Part shown: one piece after another, positions 55,004 to 64,000 of the stretch
How the letters are laid out: each line of letters opens with the position of its first letter
How positions within the stretch are numbered: the stretch's first letter is position 1
Assembly: GCF_008123425.1 (NCBI RefSeq)
Contig: NZ_VSSS01000089.1
Span: 28,544-92,543, forward strand
Source of the DNA: Bradyrhizobium rifense
GTDB taxonomy: Bacteria; Pseudomonadota; Alphaproteobacteria; Rhizobiales; Xanthobacteraceae
Direction of reading: 5' to 3'
DNA: 64,000 bases
The notes under the pieces: generated by a model
Databases searched by the model: none
What the model was told of the DNA's origin: nothing
What the model saw: only the letters and a program-made list of their open reading frames with translations
Made by a program: the position numbers and the translations under genes

Positions 55004-55747
55004 CTAGATCGATCTGGATGCCAAAAGTTCTCGAGCGCGCTCGAGATCGGCCAGCGTGTCCACGCCCAACGGCTCCGTCCGGATCACCTTCGCGTCCATC
55101 CGCATGCCGTGCTCGATCGCTCTGAGCTGTTCAAGGCTTTCGCGCTGCTCGAGGACGCCGCGTGCGAGGCTGACATATTTCGTCAACGCCTCGCGCCGAT
55201 AGGTATACATGCCGACGTGATGATAGTGCTTTCCCACTCCCGAGGGGATCATGGCCCGGCTGAAGTAAACCGCGCGACCGATGGTTTCTCCCGGGTGAAT
55301 CGCAAGGGCGATCTTCACAACGCTCGGTGCCTGAAGCTCGATGGGATCCTCGATCTCGGTGGCGAGCGTTGCAATCGCGCATTCGGCACGTCGAGACAAC
55401 GGCTCCATCGTCGCCCGTATCGTCGCCGGATCAATGGTCGGCAGGTCACCCTGAAGCACGACGACGACATCATAGGCCGCTTCCGCGTCGATCAGCTGCA
55501 GTGCCGCGTGCGCACGATCCGACCCGGTCGGGAGGGTTGGGTCGGTCAGGACGGCCCGACCGCCCAGATCGTCGATGACATCCACGATGGCTTGATCGCC
55601 ACAGGCAACGACGACGGGGCCGATATCGGCCTCGAGACCTCTTCGCCAGACGTGAGCGATCATTGGCTGACCGTTGATATCCGTCAGCGCCTTGCCTGGG
55701 AGCCTGGTCGAACCGAGCCGGGTGGGTATGATCACGATCGGACGCAT
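55004..55747 (-). CDS. kdsB: 3-deoxy-manno-octulosonate cytidylyltransferase
   Basis: 247 residues, activates Kdo to CMP-Kdo for lipopolysaccharide. N-terminal IIPTRLGSTRLPGKALTDIN with the RLGSTRLPGK nucleotide loop, MIAHVWRRGLEADIGPVVVA, VVLQGDLPTIDPATI (catalytic Asp region), HHVGMYTYRREALTKYVSLA and LEQRESLEQLRAIEHGMRMD. Probably co-transcribed with ddl. Unusual pairing of outer-membrane and cell-wall enzymes, possibly an accessory copy of each. Confidence 0.94.
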   Translation of the reverse strand: MRPIVIIPTRLGSTRLPGKALTDINGQPMIAHVWRRGLEADIGPVVVACGDQAIVDVIDDLGGRAVLTDPTLPTGSDRAHAALQLIDAEAAYDVVVVLQGDLPTIDPATIRATMEPLSRRAECAIATLATEIEDPIELQAPSVVKIALAIHPGETIGRAVYFSRAMIPSGVGKHYHHVGMYTYRREALTKYVSLARGVLEQRESLEQLRAIEHGMRMDAKVIRTEPLGVDTLADLERARELLASRSI

Positions 55748-55831
55748 CGAAACTTTCCGCTTTCTGAATGGGCAAGTTTGAGGCGTCAGCGGGCTACGCT
55801 GGCGCCTCGTTGCAATTCAGCTCACGCCTGC

Positions 55832-57055
55832 TCAGCCCGGCCCTGCACCTTGCGTCGCGGTGAACACCGCGTAGAGCGACTGGCTCGCGGCCATGAACAG
55901 GCGGTTGCGCTTCGGCCCGCCGAAGCAGATGTTGCCGCAGACTTCGGGTAAGCGAATGCGGCCGAGCAGCTTGCCGTCCGGCGACCATGTCGTGACGCCG
56001 TTATAGCCGACCGCGCGACCGGCGTTGCTGGAAGCCCAGACATTGCCGTTGACGTCGCAGCGCACGCCGTCCGGCCCGCACGTCACGCCGTCGATCACGC
56101 AATCGGAGAAGCGCTTTCCGTTGGACACCTTGTTATCCGCGCCGACATCGAACACGAAAATCTCGCCCTTGCCGCCGGGGCCGGTGTCGCCCGGTCCCTT
56201 GCCGGTCGAGACGACATAGAGCTTCTTGAAGTCGGGCGAGAAGCACAGCCCGTTGGGATCGGGCACCTGCTCCTCGGTGACGACGAGATCGACGCGGCCT
56301 GAGGGATCGATGCGATAGCAATTGGTCGGTAGCTCGCGCTTGCCAGGGGTGAAGCCGGCCGGTTGTCCAATCCGCGGATTGAGCTTGCCACCTGCATTGC
56401 TCGGTCCGCCCGCCGCATCGGGCTCACCTTCATAGAGCTGGCCGCCATAGGGCGGATCGGTGAACCAGTAGCTGCCGTCGGGATGCGCGACGACGTCGTT
56501 CGGCGAGTTCAGCTTCTTGCCGTTGTAATTGTCGCACAGCACGGTGGCGGTGCCGTCGTGCTCGTAGCGCGTCACCCGACGGGTCAGATGCTCGCAGGAA
56601 AGCTGGCGGCCCAGGAAGTCGAACGAGTTGCCGTTGGAATTATTGGAGGGCGCGCGGAACACGCTGACGCGGCCGTCATCCTCGCTCCAGCGCATCTGCC
56701 TGTTGTTGGGAATGTCGCTCCAGAGCAGATACCGTCCTTGCGCGCTCCAGGCCGGACCTTCCGCCCATAGCAGGCCGGTATGAAGCCGCTTGATCGCGGT
56801 GTTGGGCTGCGCCAGATCGTTGAACGACGGATCGACCGCGATGATATCGGGGTCCCAGAAATAGGTGGTCGGTGCGCCGTTGGGGCCGAAGTCGCGCGGT
56901 GGTGTGGTGATCGTGGTCGGCGGGGCGGCAGGTCCGGTCTGGGCCAGTGCGGTGCCCGCTCCGGCCATCGTGGCCGCGGCACCGAGCGCGAGTCCCTGGA
57001 CCAGCGTCCGTCGTGAAAGCGCAGCATCCTGCTCACGCTGCTGTTGGCGTGTCAT
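55832..57055 (-). CDS. Tat-exported SMP-30/gluconolactonase family protein
   Basis: 407 residues. N-terminal twin-arginine signal LSRRTLVQGLALGAAATMAG, then a Thr/Pro-rich linker and a six-bladed propeller: LLWAEGPAWSAQGRYLLWSD, VFRAPSNNSNGNSFDFLGRQ, CEHLTRRVTRYEHDGTATVL, LNSPNDVVAHPDGSYWFTDP, CDVNGNVWASSNAGRAVGYN, CFGGPKRNRLFMAASQSLYA. Closely similar in motifs to the cytosolic-type protein at 45474, which lacks the signal. A periplasmic lactonase is the best guess. Followed by kdsB after 84 bases. Confidence 0.9.
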   Translation of the reverse strand: MTRQQQREQDAALSRRTLVQGLALGAAATMAGAGTALAQTGPAAPPTTITTPPRDFGPNGAPTTYFWDPDIIAVDPSFNDLAQPNTAIKRLHTGLLWAEGPAWSAQGRYLLWSDIPNNRQMRWSEDDGRVSVFRAPSNNSNGNSFDFLGRQLSCEHLTRRVTRYEHDGTATVLCDNYNGKKLNSPNDVVAHPDGSYWFTDPPYGGQLYEGEPDAAGGPSNAGGKLNPRIGQPAGFTPGKRELPTNCYRIDPSGRVDLVVTEEQVPDPNGLCFSPDFKKLYVVSTGKGPGDTGPGGKGEIFVFDVGADNKVSNGKRFSDCVIDGVTCGPDGVRCDVNGNVWASSNAGRAVGYNGVTTWSPDGKLLGRIRLPEVCGNICFGGPKRNRLFMAASQSLYAVFTATQGAGPG

Positions 57056-57286
57056 TCGCGTCCTCCCGGGTCATGTTCAGCTGGCCGGTTGATCCGGCCG
57101 AGCAAGTGCAAGGTTAGTCCCATTCATCCCCGGTTGCGAGGGCGGCCAGGCTGATTTCGGGCGCAACGGTGTGACGCGACAATTCGCGTGCCCTTGCGGA
57201 ATTAACCGAGCCCCAGTTTGGGCCCTGTCAAGTCTTGACCTCGCCTCTATTGCTGCGCAGAAATCCTGAGAGAAAGGCCGCAGCCA

Positions 57287-57535
57287 ATGGTGCAGGGTGT
57301 CATCACATTGATCGTGTTGCTCGGGATCGCGTATGCGGCCGGCTATTTCACGCGCGATTTCCAGTCCCGCAAACGGCGTGCCGTGGCTCGCCGCTCGGGC
57401 GGCTACACGCAGCCGGACTGGCTTAGCCCCACCGTTCCCGCCAACACCAACGAAACTCCGTCCCCAGCCGTCGGTGAACTCGGCCAGATGCTGGATCGCT
57501 GGGAGACCAGGTCCCGCTCGCGTCGCACGGGTTAG
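57287..57535 (+). CDS. Small membrane-anchored hypothetical protein, 82 aa
   Basis: One N-terminal helix (VITLIVLLGIAYAAGYFTRD), a basic stretch (RKRRAVARRSGGYTQPDWLS), and a polar proline-rich tail with GELGQMLDRWETRSRSRRTG. GAGAAAGG lies upstream. The helix-plus-basic-stop pattern suggests an inner-membrane protein with a cytoplasmic tail. Divergent from the Tat lactonase gene. Function unknown. Confidence 0.7.
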   Translation: MVQGVITLIVLLGIAYAAGYFTRDFQSRKRRAVARRSGGYTQPDWLSPTVPANTNETPSPAVGELGQMLDRWETRSRSRRTG

Positions 57536-57562
57536 GCTGATCGCCTGACATATCGGCAGGTC

Positions 57563-57630
57563 GTAGCCCGGATGGAGCGTAGCGCAATCCGGGACCGGTC
57601 CCGCATTACGCTCCGCTCCATGCGGGCTAC
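57563..57630. repeat. Palindromic intergenic repeat (GTAGCCCGGATGGAGCG type)
   Basis: GTAGCCCGGATGGAGCGTAG, then GCAATCCGGGACCGGTCCCG, and CGCTCCATGCGGGCTAC: arms GTAGCCCG and CGGGCTAC and GGAGCG/CGCTCC pair. A different family from the REP-like copies at 2794, 4740 and 57740. Confidence 0.75.
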
Positions 57631-57739
57631 AAGTGCTCGCGTTGCCCGACACGGGCAAAACACGCAAGCACTGAGTCAATCGGCACGCATCAAAATATTC
57701 CACGTTACCGAAATTCGGGTTTGTTGGCGTTGTCGAATA

Positions 57740-57892
57740 CCGTCACCCTGAGGTGCGCGCCTTGGGGCGCAACGCGCCGCAGGGCAAGCCTCGAAGGGCG
57801 ACGGCCCGGATGCACCTGTTCGGCCGTGCATCCTTCGAGGCTCCCGGCGCGATGCTATGCGCACCGCGCCACTCGCACCTCAAGGATGACGG
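57740..57892. repeat. REP-like repeat, diverged copy 3
   Basis: CCGTCACCCTGAGGTGCGCG... with CCTCGAAGGGCGACGG, then ...GTGCATCCTTCGAGGCTCCC and ACCTCAAGGATGACGG: same two-half palindromic plan (CCTGAGG, CTCGAAGG, CCTTCGAGG, CCTCAAGGATG) as 2794-2902. It sits in the 527-base gap ahead of the leuA leader; the rest of that gap, about 57893-58062, holds no gene but should contain the leuA promoter. Confidence 0.7.
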
Positions 57893-58062
57893 AGCCGCCA
57901 TTGCGAGCCGAGCGGCGAGATCCGCACCCAGGTCAGTCCCCCTGACCATCTTTTGGCGTTGCGGTTGCGCCTATTTCTCGTCTAGAAACGACGCACTGAG
58001 CCTCCCGGCAACCAACCGTCAACGGTTTTGATCGAGGATTTGGGGCTCAAAAGGGTCTGGTA

Positions 58063-58182
58063 ATGCTGATTCGCGGCCAAATCGATGGGATTTCGGGGGA
58101 GGTGGCTCTGGCCGCCGCCACGATCCCGGCCGCGCTGCTGCCCACCCTCCTTATTGGCGGCCTTCTTCTTACTTGCCCCTGA
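58063..58182 (+). CDS. leuA leader peptide, leucine-rich, 39 aa
   Basis: ATG 58063 with AAAGGG upstream; the frame reads MLIRGQIDGISGEVALAAAT, then IPAALLPTLLIGGLLLTCP and stop. Ten of the last codons are Leu or Ile, with CTC CTT ATT GGC GGC CTT CTT CTT near the end, and CTT is a rare leucine codon in such GC-rich genomes. Stop at 58180-58182 falls in the first arm of an RNA hairpin. This is the layout of a leucine-attenuation leader: ribosome stalling at Leu codons would change folding downstream. No amino-acid role for the peptide itself. Confidence 0.75.
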   Translation: MLIRGQIDGISGEVALAAATIPAALLPTLLIGGLLLTCP

Positions 58183-58254
58183 GGGCCGGCTGGGCGCCAC
58201 GCGCCTGGGCACTCAGGGGTTGGTCGAGATCACCGGACACCTCCAAGCGCCCAG
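58176..58254 (+). promoter_or_regulatory. Candidate leuA attenuator: two mutually exclusive stems
   Basis: Stem A: CCCCTGAG (58176-58183) with CTCAGGGG (58211-58218). Stem B: GCTGGGCGC (58189-58197) with GCGCCCAGC (58246-58254). Both are perfect, and the left arm of B lies inside the loop of A, so both cannot form fully at once. The leader-peptide stop overlaps the first arm of A. No long U-tract follows B, so the effect may be on early termination or on access of the AAAAGGA ribosome site. Confidence 0.6.
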
Positions 58255-58292
58255 CAGACTGAACGGCGCAGAAGCTCAAAAGGAATTTTGCA

Positions 58293-59855
<1,563 letters not shown>

Positions 59856-59870
59856 GCTTGCTGTCTTCGC

Positions 59871-59997
59871 CTCTCTCGCTTGCGGGAGAGGCAGACACGC
59901 GAAGCGTGGCGGGTGAGGGTTCTCTCCTCTAGGGGGCTCTCGCTCGAGGAGACACCCTCTCCCCAACCCTCTCCCGCAAGCGGGAGAGGGAGCGCAG
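59871..59997. repeat. CTCTCCCGCAAGCGGGAGAG-type intergenic repeat
   Basis: CTCTCTCGCTTGCGGGAGAG at the left, GGCTCTCGCTCGAGGAGACA in the middle and CTCTCCCGCAAGCGGGAGAG at the right; the arms are each self-complementary and complementary to one another. Immediately after leuA, so it may serve as its terminator. A frequent rhizobial repeat. Confidence 0.75.
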
Positions 59998-60136
59998 CGG
60001 CGCTTACGGCATTCACTGTGAATAGCAGCCCTGCTAACGGCCAATAGCACGCAGGGGCGCCGGCCTGTATTGAAGTGCCTGGCATGAGGACAGGCCGCCC
60101 GCGCGCCGGGCGGCCCAAAAACAATAGGGAGAGATT

Positions 60137-61138
60137 ATGCGCACCTTCGCGATCGCGGCATCCGTCGCGGCATTGGCCTTGAGCCTTGCCGGCCCCGCCA
60201 GCGCCGACCCGATCATCATCAAGTTCAGCCACGTCGTCGCGACCGACACGCCGAAGGGCAAGGCCTCCGAAAAATTCAAGGAACTCGCCGAAAAGTACAC
60301 CGGCGGCAAGGTCAAGATCGAGGTCTATCCAAATTCGACGCTGTACAAGGACAAGGAAGAGCTCGAGGCGCTGCAGCTTGGTAGCGTGCAGATGCTGGCG
60401 CCGTCCAACTCCAAGTTCGGCCCGCTCGGTATCCGCGAGTTCGAGGTGTTCGATCTGCCCTATATCCTTCCCGACCTGAAGACGCTGCGGAAGGTGACGG
60501 AAGGTCCGCTCGGTGCGCGGCTGCTCAAGCTGCTGGAGCCGAAGGGCATCACCGGCCTTGCCTATTGGGACAACGGCTTCAAGCAAATGAGCGCCAACAA
60601 GAAGCTGGTGGCACCGAACGACTATCAAGGCGTCAAGTTCCGCATCCAGTCCTCGCGCGTGCTGCAGGCGCAGTTCAAGGCACTCGGCTCGCTGCCGCAG
60701 GTGATGGCGTTCTCGGAAGTCTATCAGGCACTGCAGACCGGCGTGGTCGACGGTCAGGAGAACACCTGGTCGAACATCTATACCCAGAAGATGCACGAGG
60801 TGCAGAAGTACATCACCGAAACCAATCACGGTTACATCGGCTACGTCGTGATCGTGAACAAGAAGTTCTGGGACGATCTGCCGGCCGACATCCGCGACCA
60901 GCTGTCGAAGGCCATGAAGGAAGCGACCGACTTCAACAACGCGCAGTCGCAGAAGGAAAACGACGACGCGCTCGCCGAGATCAAGAAGAGCGGCAAGAGC
61001 GAGATCATCAAGCTTACGCCGGAGCAGGACGAGGCGATGCGCAAGGCGATGGAGCCGGTCTACAAGGACGCCGCAGGCCGCGTCGGCCAGCCGCTGATCG
61101 ACGAGTTCCTGAAGGAATCGAAGAGCACGACGAACTAA
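60137..61138 (+). CDS. TRAP transporter DctP-type substrate-binding protein, orphan
   Basis: 333 residues, signal peptide ending SLAGPASADP. DctP features: IIKFSHVVATDTPKGKASEK, VEVYPNSTLYKDKEELEALQ (KIEVYPN), FRIQSSRVLQAQFKALGSLP, GVVDGQENTWSNIYTQKMHE. GGGAGAGATT upstream of ATG 60137. It is followed by a strong terminator and no DctQ or DctM subunits, so the receptor must work with a membrane part encoded elsewhere. C4-dicarboxylates or related acids are typical ligands. Confidence 0.92.
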   Translation: MRTFAIAASVAALALSLAGPASADPIIIKFSHVVATDTPKGKASEKFKELAEKYTGGKVKIEVYPNSTLYKDKEELEALQLGSVQMLAPSNSKFGPLGIREFEVFDLPYILPDLKTLRKVTEGPLGARLLKLLEPKGITGLAYWDNGFKQMSANKKLVAPNDYQGVKFRIQSSRVLQAQFKALGSLPQVMAFSEVYQALQTGVVDGQENTWSNIYTQKMHEVQKYITETNHGYIGYVVIVNKKFWDDLPADIRDQLSKAMKEATDFNNAQSQKENDDALAEIKKSGKSEIIKLTPEQDEAMRKAMEPVYKDAAGRVGQPLIDEFLKESKSTTN

Positions 61139-61158
61139 TCTAAACGAAATATGAAGGA

Positions 61159-61193
61159 GAGCTTCCGTGCGGGCTGCACGGAAGCTCTTTTTT
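61159..61193 (+). terminator. Strong rho-independent terminator after the DctP-type gene
   Basis: GAGCTTCCGTGC, loop GGGCT, GCACGGAAGCTC, TTTTTT: perfect 12-base stem and U-tract, 20 bases past the stop. Confidence 0.95.
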
Positions 61194-61334
61194 GTTACGG
61201 ATGATGTCCGCGGTGGCTGAACGGACATTCAAGTGAGTTACATCTGCGAAAGAACGCCCTCTCTGTCCAAGTTGTAAGTTGCACCTTGGCCTCGCGACGC
61301 CCATCTTCAGGACATCCTTCCAGAGGAGGTTCGT

Positions 61335-61952
61335 ATGAGGAAGTTCACCATCGCCGCCATCGCCGTGCTCAGCATCGCCGGCTCGGGCGCGGTCTATGCC
61401 CAATATCATCGCCCGTGGATGGAGCACTTCCGCCACATCCGCATGAACCCCGAAGACCGCGCCGCCTTCGTCGACGCGCGGATCGCCGCGGTCCATGCCG
61501 GGCTGAAGCTCAACGCCGACCAGGAGAAGCTGTGGCCGCCGGTCGAAGCCGCCGTGCGCGACTTCGCCAAGCTGCGCCTCGACCGCGCCAATGCGCGGAT
61601 GAACGCGGGTCCGGGCGACGCTGCCAAGGACGGCAATAAGGACGGCGACAAGCCGGACGATCCGGTCGCCCGCCTGCGCCAGCGCGCCGACGACATGGGC
61701 GCGACCTCTATGGCTTTGAAGAAGATCGCCGACGCCGCCGATCCGCTCTACAAGAGCCTCGATGATGGCCAGAAGCGCCGCCTTGCCATGCTGACCCACC
61801 ACCGCGGCCCGTTCGGCGGCGGCGAGGATGGTCCGCCCCGCCACTTCATGGAGCGCGGCATGGACCGCATGATGGAGCGTGGCATGGACCACTTCCGCGG
61901 TGGCGACCGGTTTGACCGCGACGGCGGCCCGGATCGGGAAGGGCGTCTTTGA
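61335..61952 (+). CDS. LTXXQ-motif/Spy-CpxP-like periplasmic protein
   Basis: 205 residues, signal peptide (RKFTIAAIAVLSIAGSGAVY, cleavage near VYA-QY). Helical body with EDRAAFVDARIAAVHAGLKL, NADQEKLWPPVEAAVRDFAK (the LTxxQ-like KLNADQEKLWPPVE), and the second repeat ADPLYKSLDDGQKRRLAMLT. C terminus is rich in Gly, Asp, Arg, Met and His (RHFMERGMDRMMERGMDHFR), possibly metal-binding. GAGGAGGT gives a near-perfect ribosome site. Envelope-stress chaperone-like role is inferred. A terminator follows. Confidence 0.85.
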   Translation: MRKFTIAAIAVLSIAGSGAVYAQYHRPWMEHFRHIRMNPEDRAAFVDARIAAVHAGLKLNADQEKLWPPVEAAVRDFAKLRLDRANARMNAGPGDAAKDGNKDGDKPDDPVARLRQRADDMGATSMALKKIADAADPLYKSLDDGQKRRLAMLTHHRGPFGGGEDGPPRHFMERGMDRMMERGMDHFRGGDRFDRDGGPDREGRL

Positions 61953-61986
61953 GCGCTCCGGGATTTCCCGAGGTTTAACCTCTGAG

Positions 61987-62012
61987 AAGCCGCTGGAATC
62001 CAGCGGCTTTTC
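61987..62012 (+). terminator. Rho-independent terminator after the Spy-like gene
   Basis: AAGCCGCTGG, loop AAT, CCAGCGGCTT, TTTT-C: ten-base stem just after 61952. Confidence 0.85.
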
Positions 62013-62119
62013 GCATTTCCGGGGCTGTGGAAGAACCTTGGAAAACATGCGCCACATCGCTTGCCAGACCCGGATCGCTTTGCTAAACGACCGGCCTCGC
62101 AAGGCATTGACCGCCTTTC

Positions 62120-62195
<76 letters not shown>

Positions 62196-62431
62196 AATAA
62201 ATCAAAGACTTACCAACGCTGTGCACCAGAACGGACCTTTCAGTTGGGAGGTCAGTTGGGAGTTTTTGTTCGGTTTTCGTGCTCGCTCGCACGCCCTGAT
62301 GAATGATCGGGGAGGGCTGCGCGCTGCCGCAGCGGCTACCTCGTTCCCGGCGGCGTGGAGCACTCTCTTACGCGGAAGCTTTGGCGACCGGTGAACGCCT
62401 TCACCTGGATTTCCATCCACATCCCAAACCT
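62196..62431. other. Probable attL region between tRNA-Lys and integrase
   Basis: 236 bases after the tRNA 3' end. CAGTTGGGAG is repeated directly (about 62239-62264), a possible arm-site. The core overlap should lie in the tRNA 3' end, as is usual for tRNA-targeting integrases. No gene is seen. The other attachment copy is outside the window. Confidence 0.55.
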
Positions 62432-63508
62432 TCATTTTTGCCCTTCTCCGTAAACTGCACTCAGCTTCTTGATCGCTGACTCCGCAAGTTCTACTCGCCC
62501 GCCAAGATAATGCGCATCGAGTATCTGCTGCACCGTGGCCATGGAATGTCCGGTTATCGCGGCAATCTCGGGCACTGAGCAATTCGACAGTGCGAGCCGT
62601 GTGACAGCGGTTCCGCGCAAATCGTGGAAGTGCAAGTCCTTTAGCGAGGTCCGTTTGAATGCTTTGTCCCAGCTCGTCCTGAAGCCGTCCTCCGTCCACG
62701 GTCGGCCGAACGAGTTAACCAAAATAGTGACGGCTGAGCGCTTCTCGTTGAGCGCAGCGTCAAGGGCGGCCTTCAGCGGCGGGCCGACCGGGATCGTTAC
62801 CCGGCGCCGGCCGTTGCTGCCACGACCCTTCGACTGACGCATCCGGATGTAGGCGCCGTCGTAATTGCTCCAGGTCAGCCGCAACAGGTCTCCCTGGCGC
62901 TGGCCGGTCCACAGAGCGAGCAGCAAGGCCGCCTGCAGCTCGATGGACGCTACACCGCAAAAGGCACGGATGTCCTCGGCGGTCCAGACGATCTCCGACC
63001 GATCGGATTCATAAAGCCGCCCGCCGCGCTCGCAAACATTCACAGCAATCTTGCCGTGGTCCTTTGCAACCGAGAGCACGCGCGCAATCGTCGTCCAGAC
63101 GTAATCTGCCTTGCGAGGTGTGGAAGCGAAGGTGTTGCGGAAGGCTTTGAAATCGCCGCGCGCACGCCGGTCCTCGATTGCGCCAATCGGCATCGCGCCG
63201 AACTTGGCCTCGATCAAGGCGAGGTACTGATCGTAGGCGCGCTTGCTCTTGTCGCCAAGGCCCGTGTACTCGCTCTGATCTTTGAAGTAGTCAATCAATG
63301 AGCTAAATGTTTCAGCGCTGTTCTTCTTCGCCGCAGTAGCTTCGCCGTAGAGCCTTATGAAGTCCGGTGTGCCTGGTTCAGCATCGATGCGTGGACCGCC
63401 CTTCCACGCGTACCAGTACGTCTTCACTGTTCCATCAGCGAGTTTCTTTGTGAGGCTGTTGATGCCTTTGAGTCGCACCCGCATCTTGCGAGGCCTTCCA
63501 TTCATCAT
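62432..63508 (-). CDS. Tyrosine-recombinase integrase
   Basis: About 358 residues from ATG 63508, or 350 from ATG 63484 (MRVRLKGINSLTKKLADGTV), which has GGAAGG upstream and is equally likely. N-terminal DNA-binding arm, then the catalytic domain: Arg in WTGQRQGDLLRLTW, LHFHDLRGTAVTRLA (HxLRGT box), GHSMATVQQILDAHYL (GHS and the Tyr). It reads toward the tRNA-Lys gene, the arrangement of genomic islands integrated there, and the island extends to the right. The 5' end overlaps the excisionase-like gene. Confidence 0.92.
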   Translation of the reverse strand: MMNGRPRKMRVRLKGINSLTKKLADGTVKTYWYAWKGGPRIDAEPGTPDFIRLYGEATAAKKNSAETFSSLIDYFKDQSEYTGLGDKSKRAYDQYLALIEAKFGAMPIGAIEDRRARGDFKAFRNTFASTPRKADYVWTTIARVLSVAKDHGKIAVNVCERGGRLYESDRSEIVWTAEDIRAFCGVASIELQAALLLALWTGQRQGDLLRLTWSNYDGAYIRMRQSKGRGSNGRRRVTIPVGPPLKAALDAALNEKRSAVTILVNSFGRPWTEDGFRTSWDKAFKRTSLKDLHFHDLRGTAVTRLALSNCSVPEIAAITGHSMATVQQILDAHYLGGRVELAESAIKKLSAVYGEGQK

Positions 63509-63713
63509 AGGGTGATCGCTGCGGTTGCATTTTAGAATCGAGACCTGACATCCGGTCAAGGGCCGCATCAATGGCTTTTCTGTCCCATTTGCGGGTTCCC
63601 GCAATCGGTTTCGGCATAATCCCGCGCCGAACCCAGGTGTTGAACGCTGAAAGCGACTCGCAGCCTGCGTAAGCCGCAGCTTGTTCTCTCGACATGCCAC
63701 GGGGCTCGATCAT
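63435..63713 (-). CDS. Helix-turn-helix excisionase-like protein
   Basis: 92 residues from ATG 63713. MIEPRGMSREQAAAYAGCES, LSAFNTWVRRGIMPKPIAGT, RKWDRKAIDAALDRMSGLDS: an HTH_17 / AlpA-like winged helix, the usual companion of island integrases that biases recombination to excision. It starts upstream of the integrase and overlaps its first 50-70 bases in another frame, so both are probably co-transcribed. The C-terminal tail is polar and unrecognised. Confidence 0.75.
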   Translation of the reverse strand: MIEPRGMSREQAAAYAGCESLSAFNTWVRRGIMPKPIAGTRKWDRKAIDAALDRMSGLDSKMQPQRSPYDEWKASQDAGATQRHQQPHKETR

Positions 63714-63875
63714 CGCTGTTTCCACTTGCGATACTCTGAATGATACCGATTTTCGACAGCACTCTTTTTGATCGAGGCCGAGAACGCTCGACAAGAGGAG
63801 AAGGCCGGGCGTAGCAAATTCGGCTGGTGTGGCGTGGAATCGGACCTGTCCGTGCGTAATGGCTGTGAGATGATA

Positions 63876-63906
63876 CGGCCGGCTCCAACCATTGAGCTAC
63901 AGGCCC
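63876..63906 (-). other. tRNA 5'-half-like fragment
   Basis: On the minus strand GGGCCTGTAGCTCAATGGTT then GGAGCCGGCCG matches the acceptor strand, D-arm and start of the anticodon stem of tRNAs of the Ile(CAU)/Met type. The T-arm and a complementary acceptor strand do not follow. Probably a relic carried by the island, or chance. Low confidence. Confidence 0.3.
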
Positions 63907-63966
63907 CGCCGCGAGACGGCCGCGGGAAGGCGGCTGGCAACGGTGTGCGGTTCGTTTACAGATTGC

Positions 63967-63992
63967 GGTGCAGTCCAGGACTGGACTGCACC
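63967..63992. repeat. Perfect 12-base inverted repeat at island edge
   Basis: GGTGCAGTCCAG, spacer GA, CTGGACTGCACC. Too tight for a good RNA hairpin loop, more like a protein-binding site (operator or recombination directionality site). Its neighbours lie beyond the window. Confidence 0.6.
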
Positions 63993-64000
63993 CCTGAAGT

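Noticed and set aside
57982..58212. Minus-strand 76-codon frame opposite the leuA leader
   Set aside because: Lys/Gly/Gln-rich low complexity with no good start site; the plus strand explains the region better.
63832..63912. A complete tRNA on the minus strand at the island edge
   Set aside because: Only the acceptor 5' strand and D-arm match; anticodon loop, T-arm and 3' acceptor strand cannot be formed.

Overview
The window looks like chromosome of a Bradyrhizobium-type alphaproteobacterium. This is inferred from high GC, rhizobial protein families, many orphan periplasmic binding proteins, and several families of short palindromic intergenic repeats of the kind common in that group. No species can be named from the sequence alone. 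Coding density is high, and most genes are metabolic or transport genes in short operons.

Layout. 1-9 kb: 5'-truncated MscS channel, a TctC-type binding protein, malic enzyme, a BlaI-type repressor overlapping an M56 (BlaR-like) metalloprotease, small hypotheticals and an RlpA-like lipoprotein. 9-20.5 kb: a Baeyer-Villiger-type monooxygenase fused to an alpha/beta hydrolase, a carboxylesterase homologue lacking its serine nucleophile, an extradiol dioxygenase, a beta-lactamase-fold serine hydrolase, and glgC-glgA. 21-30 kb: divergent sulfur-acquisition genes (two SsuA-like binding proteins, an acyl-CoA-dehydrogenase-like oxidoreductase, an LLM flavin monooxygenase), a CmcJ-like protein, a second RlpA-like protein and a Gfo/Idh/MocA dehydrogenase. 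30-37 kb: an orphan branched-chain-type binding protein and a complete ribose-type sugar ABC transporter. 37-45.5 kb: a MocR-type regulator diverging from a complete eight-gene Nit1C (nitrilase) cluster that has a well-formed sigma54 promoter. 45.5-52.5 kb: a Liv-type ABC operon with fused ATPases and a binding protein at each end, plus an SMP-30 lactonase. 52.7-57 kb: a nonsense-interrupted FAD oxidoreductase, ddl, kdsB and a Tat-exported SMP-30 protein. 57-62 kb: repeats, leuA with a leucine-rich leader peptide and alternative hairpins, a TRAP binding protein and an LTXXQ/Spy-like protein. 62-64 kb: tRNA-Lys(CUU) followed by an integrase and an excisionase-like gene, i.e. the left edge of a genomic island continuing to the right.

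Most notable: (1) a near-identical dyad, GTAAYRTTAC, upstream of blaI, downstream of the M56 gene and upstream of the serine hydrolase, which suggests a small BlaI regulon; (2) the M56 protein has no penicillin sensor but carries DUF3471-like, duplicated and pVHL-beta-like modules; (3) the Nit1C cluster with sigma54 promoter and divergent MocR regulator; (4) the BVMO-hydrolase fusion; (5) the leuA attenuator; (6) the amber codon in the FAD oxidoreductase. Protein family calls come from reading translated sequences and motifs; no database search was possible.
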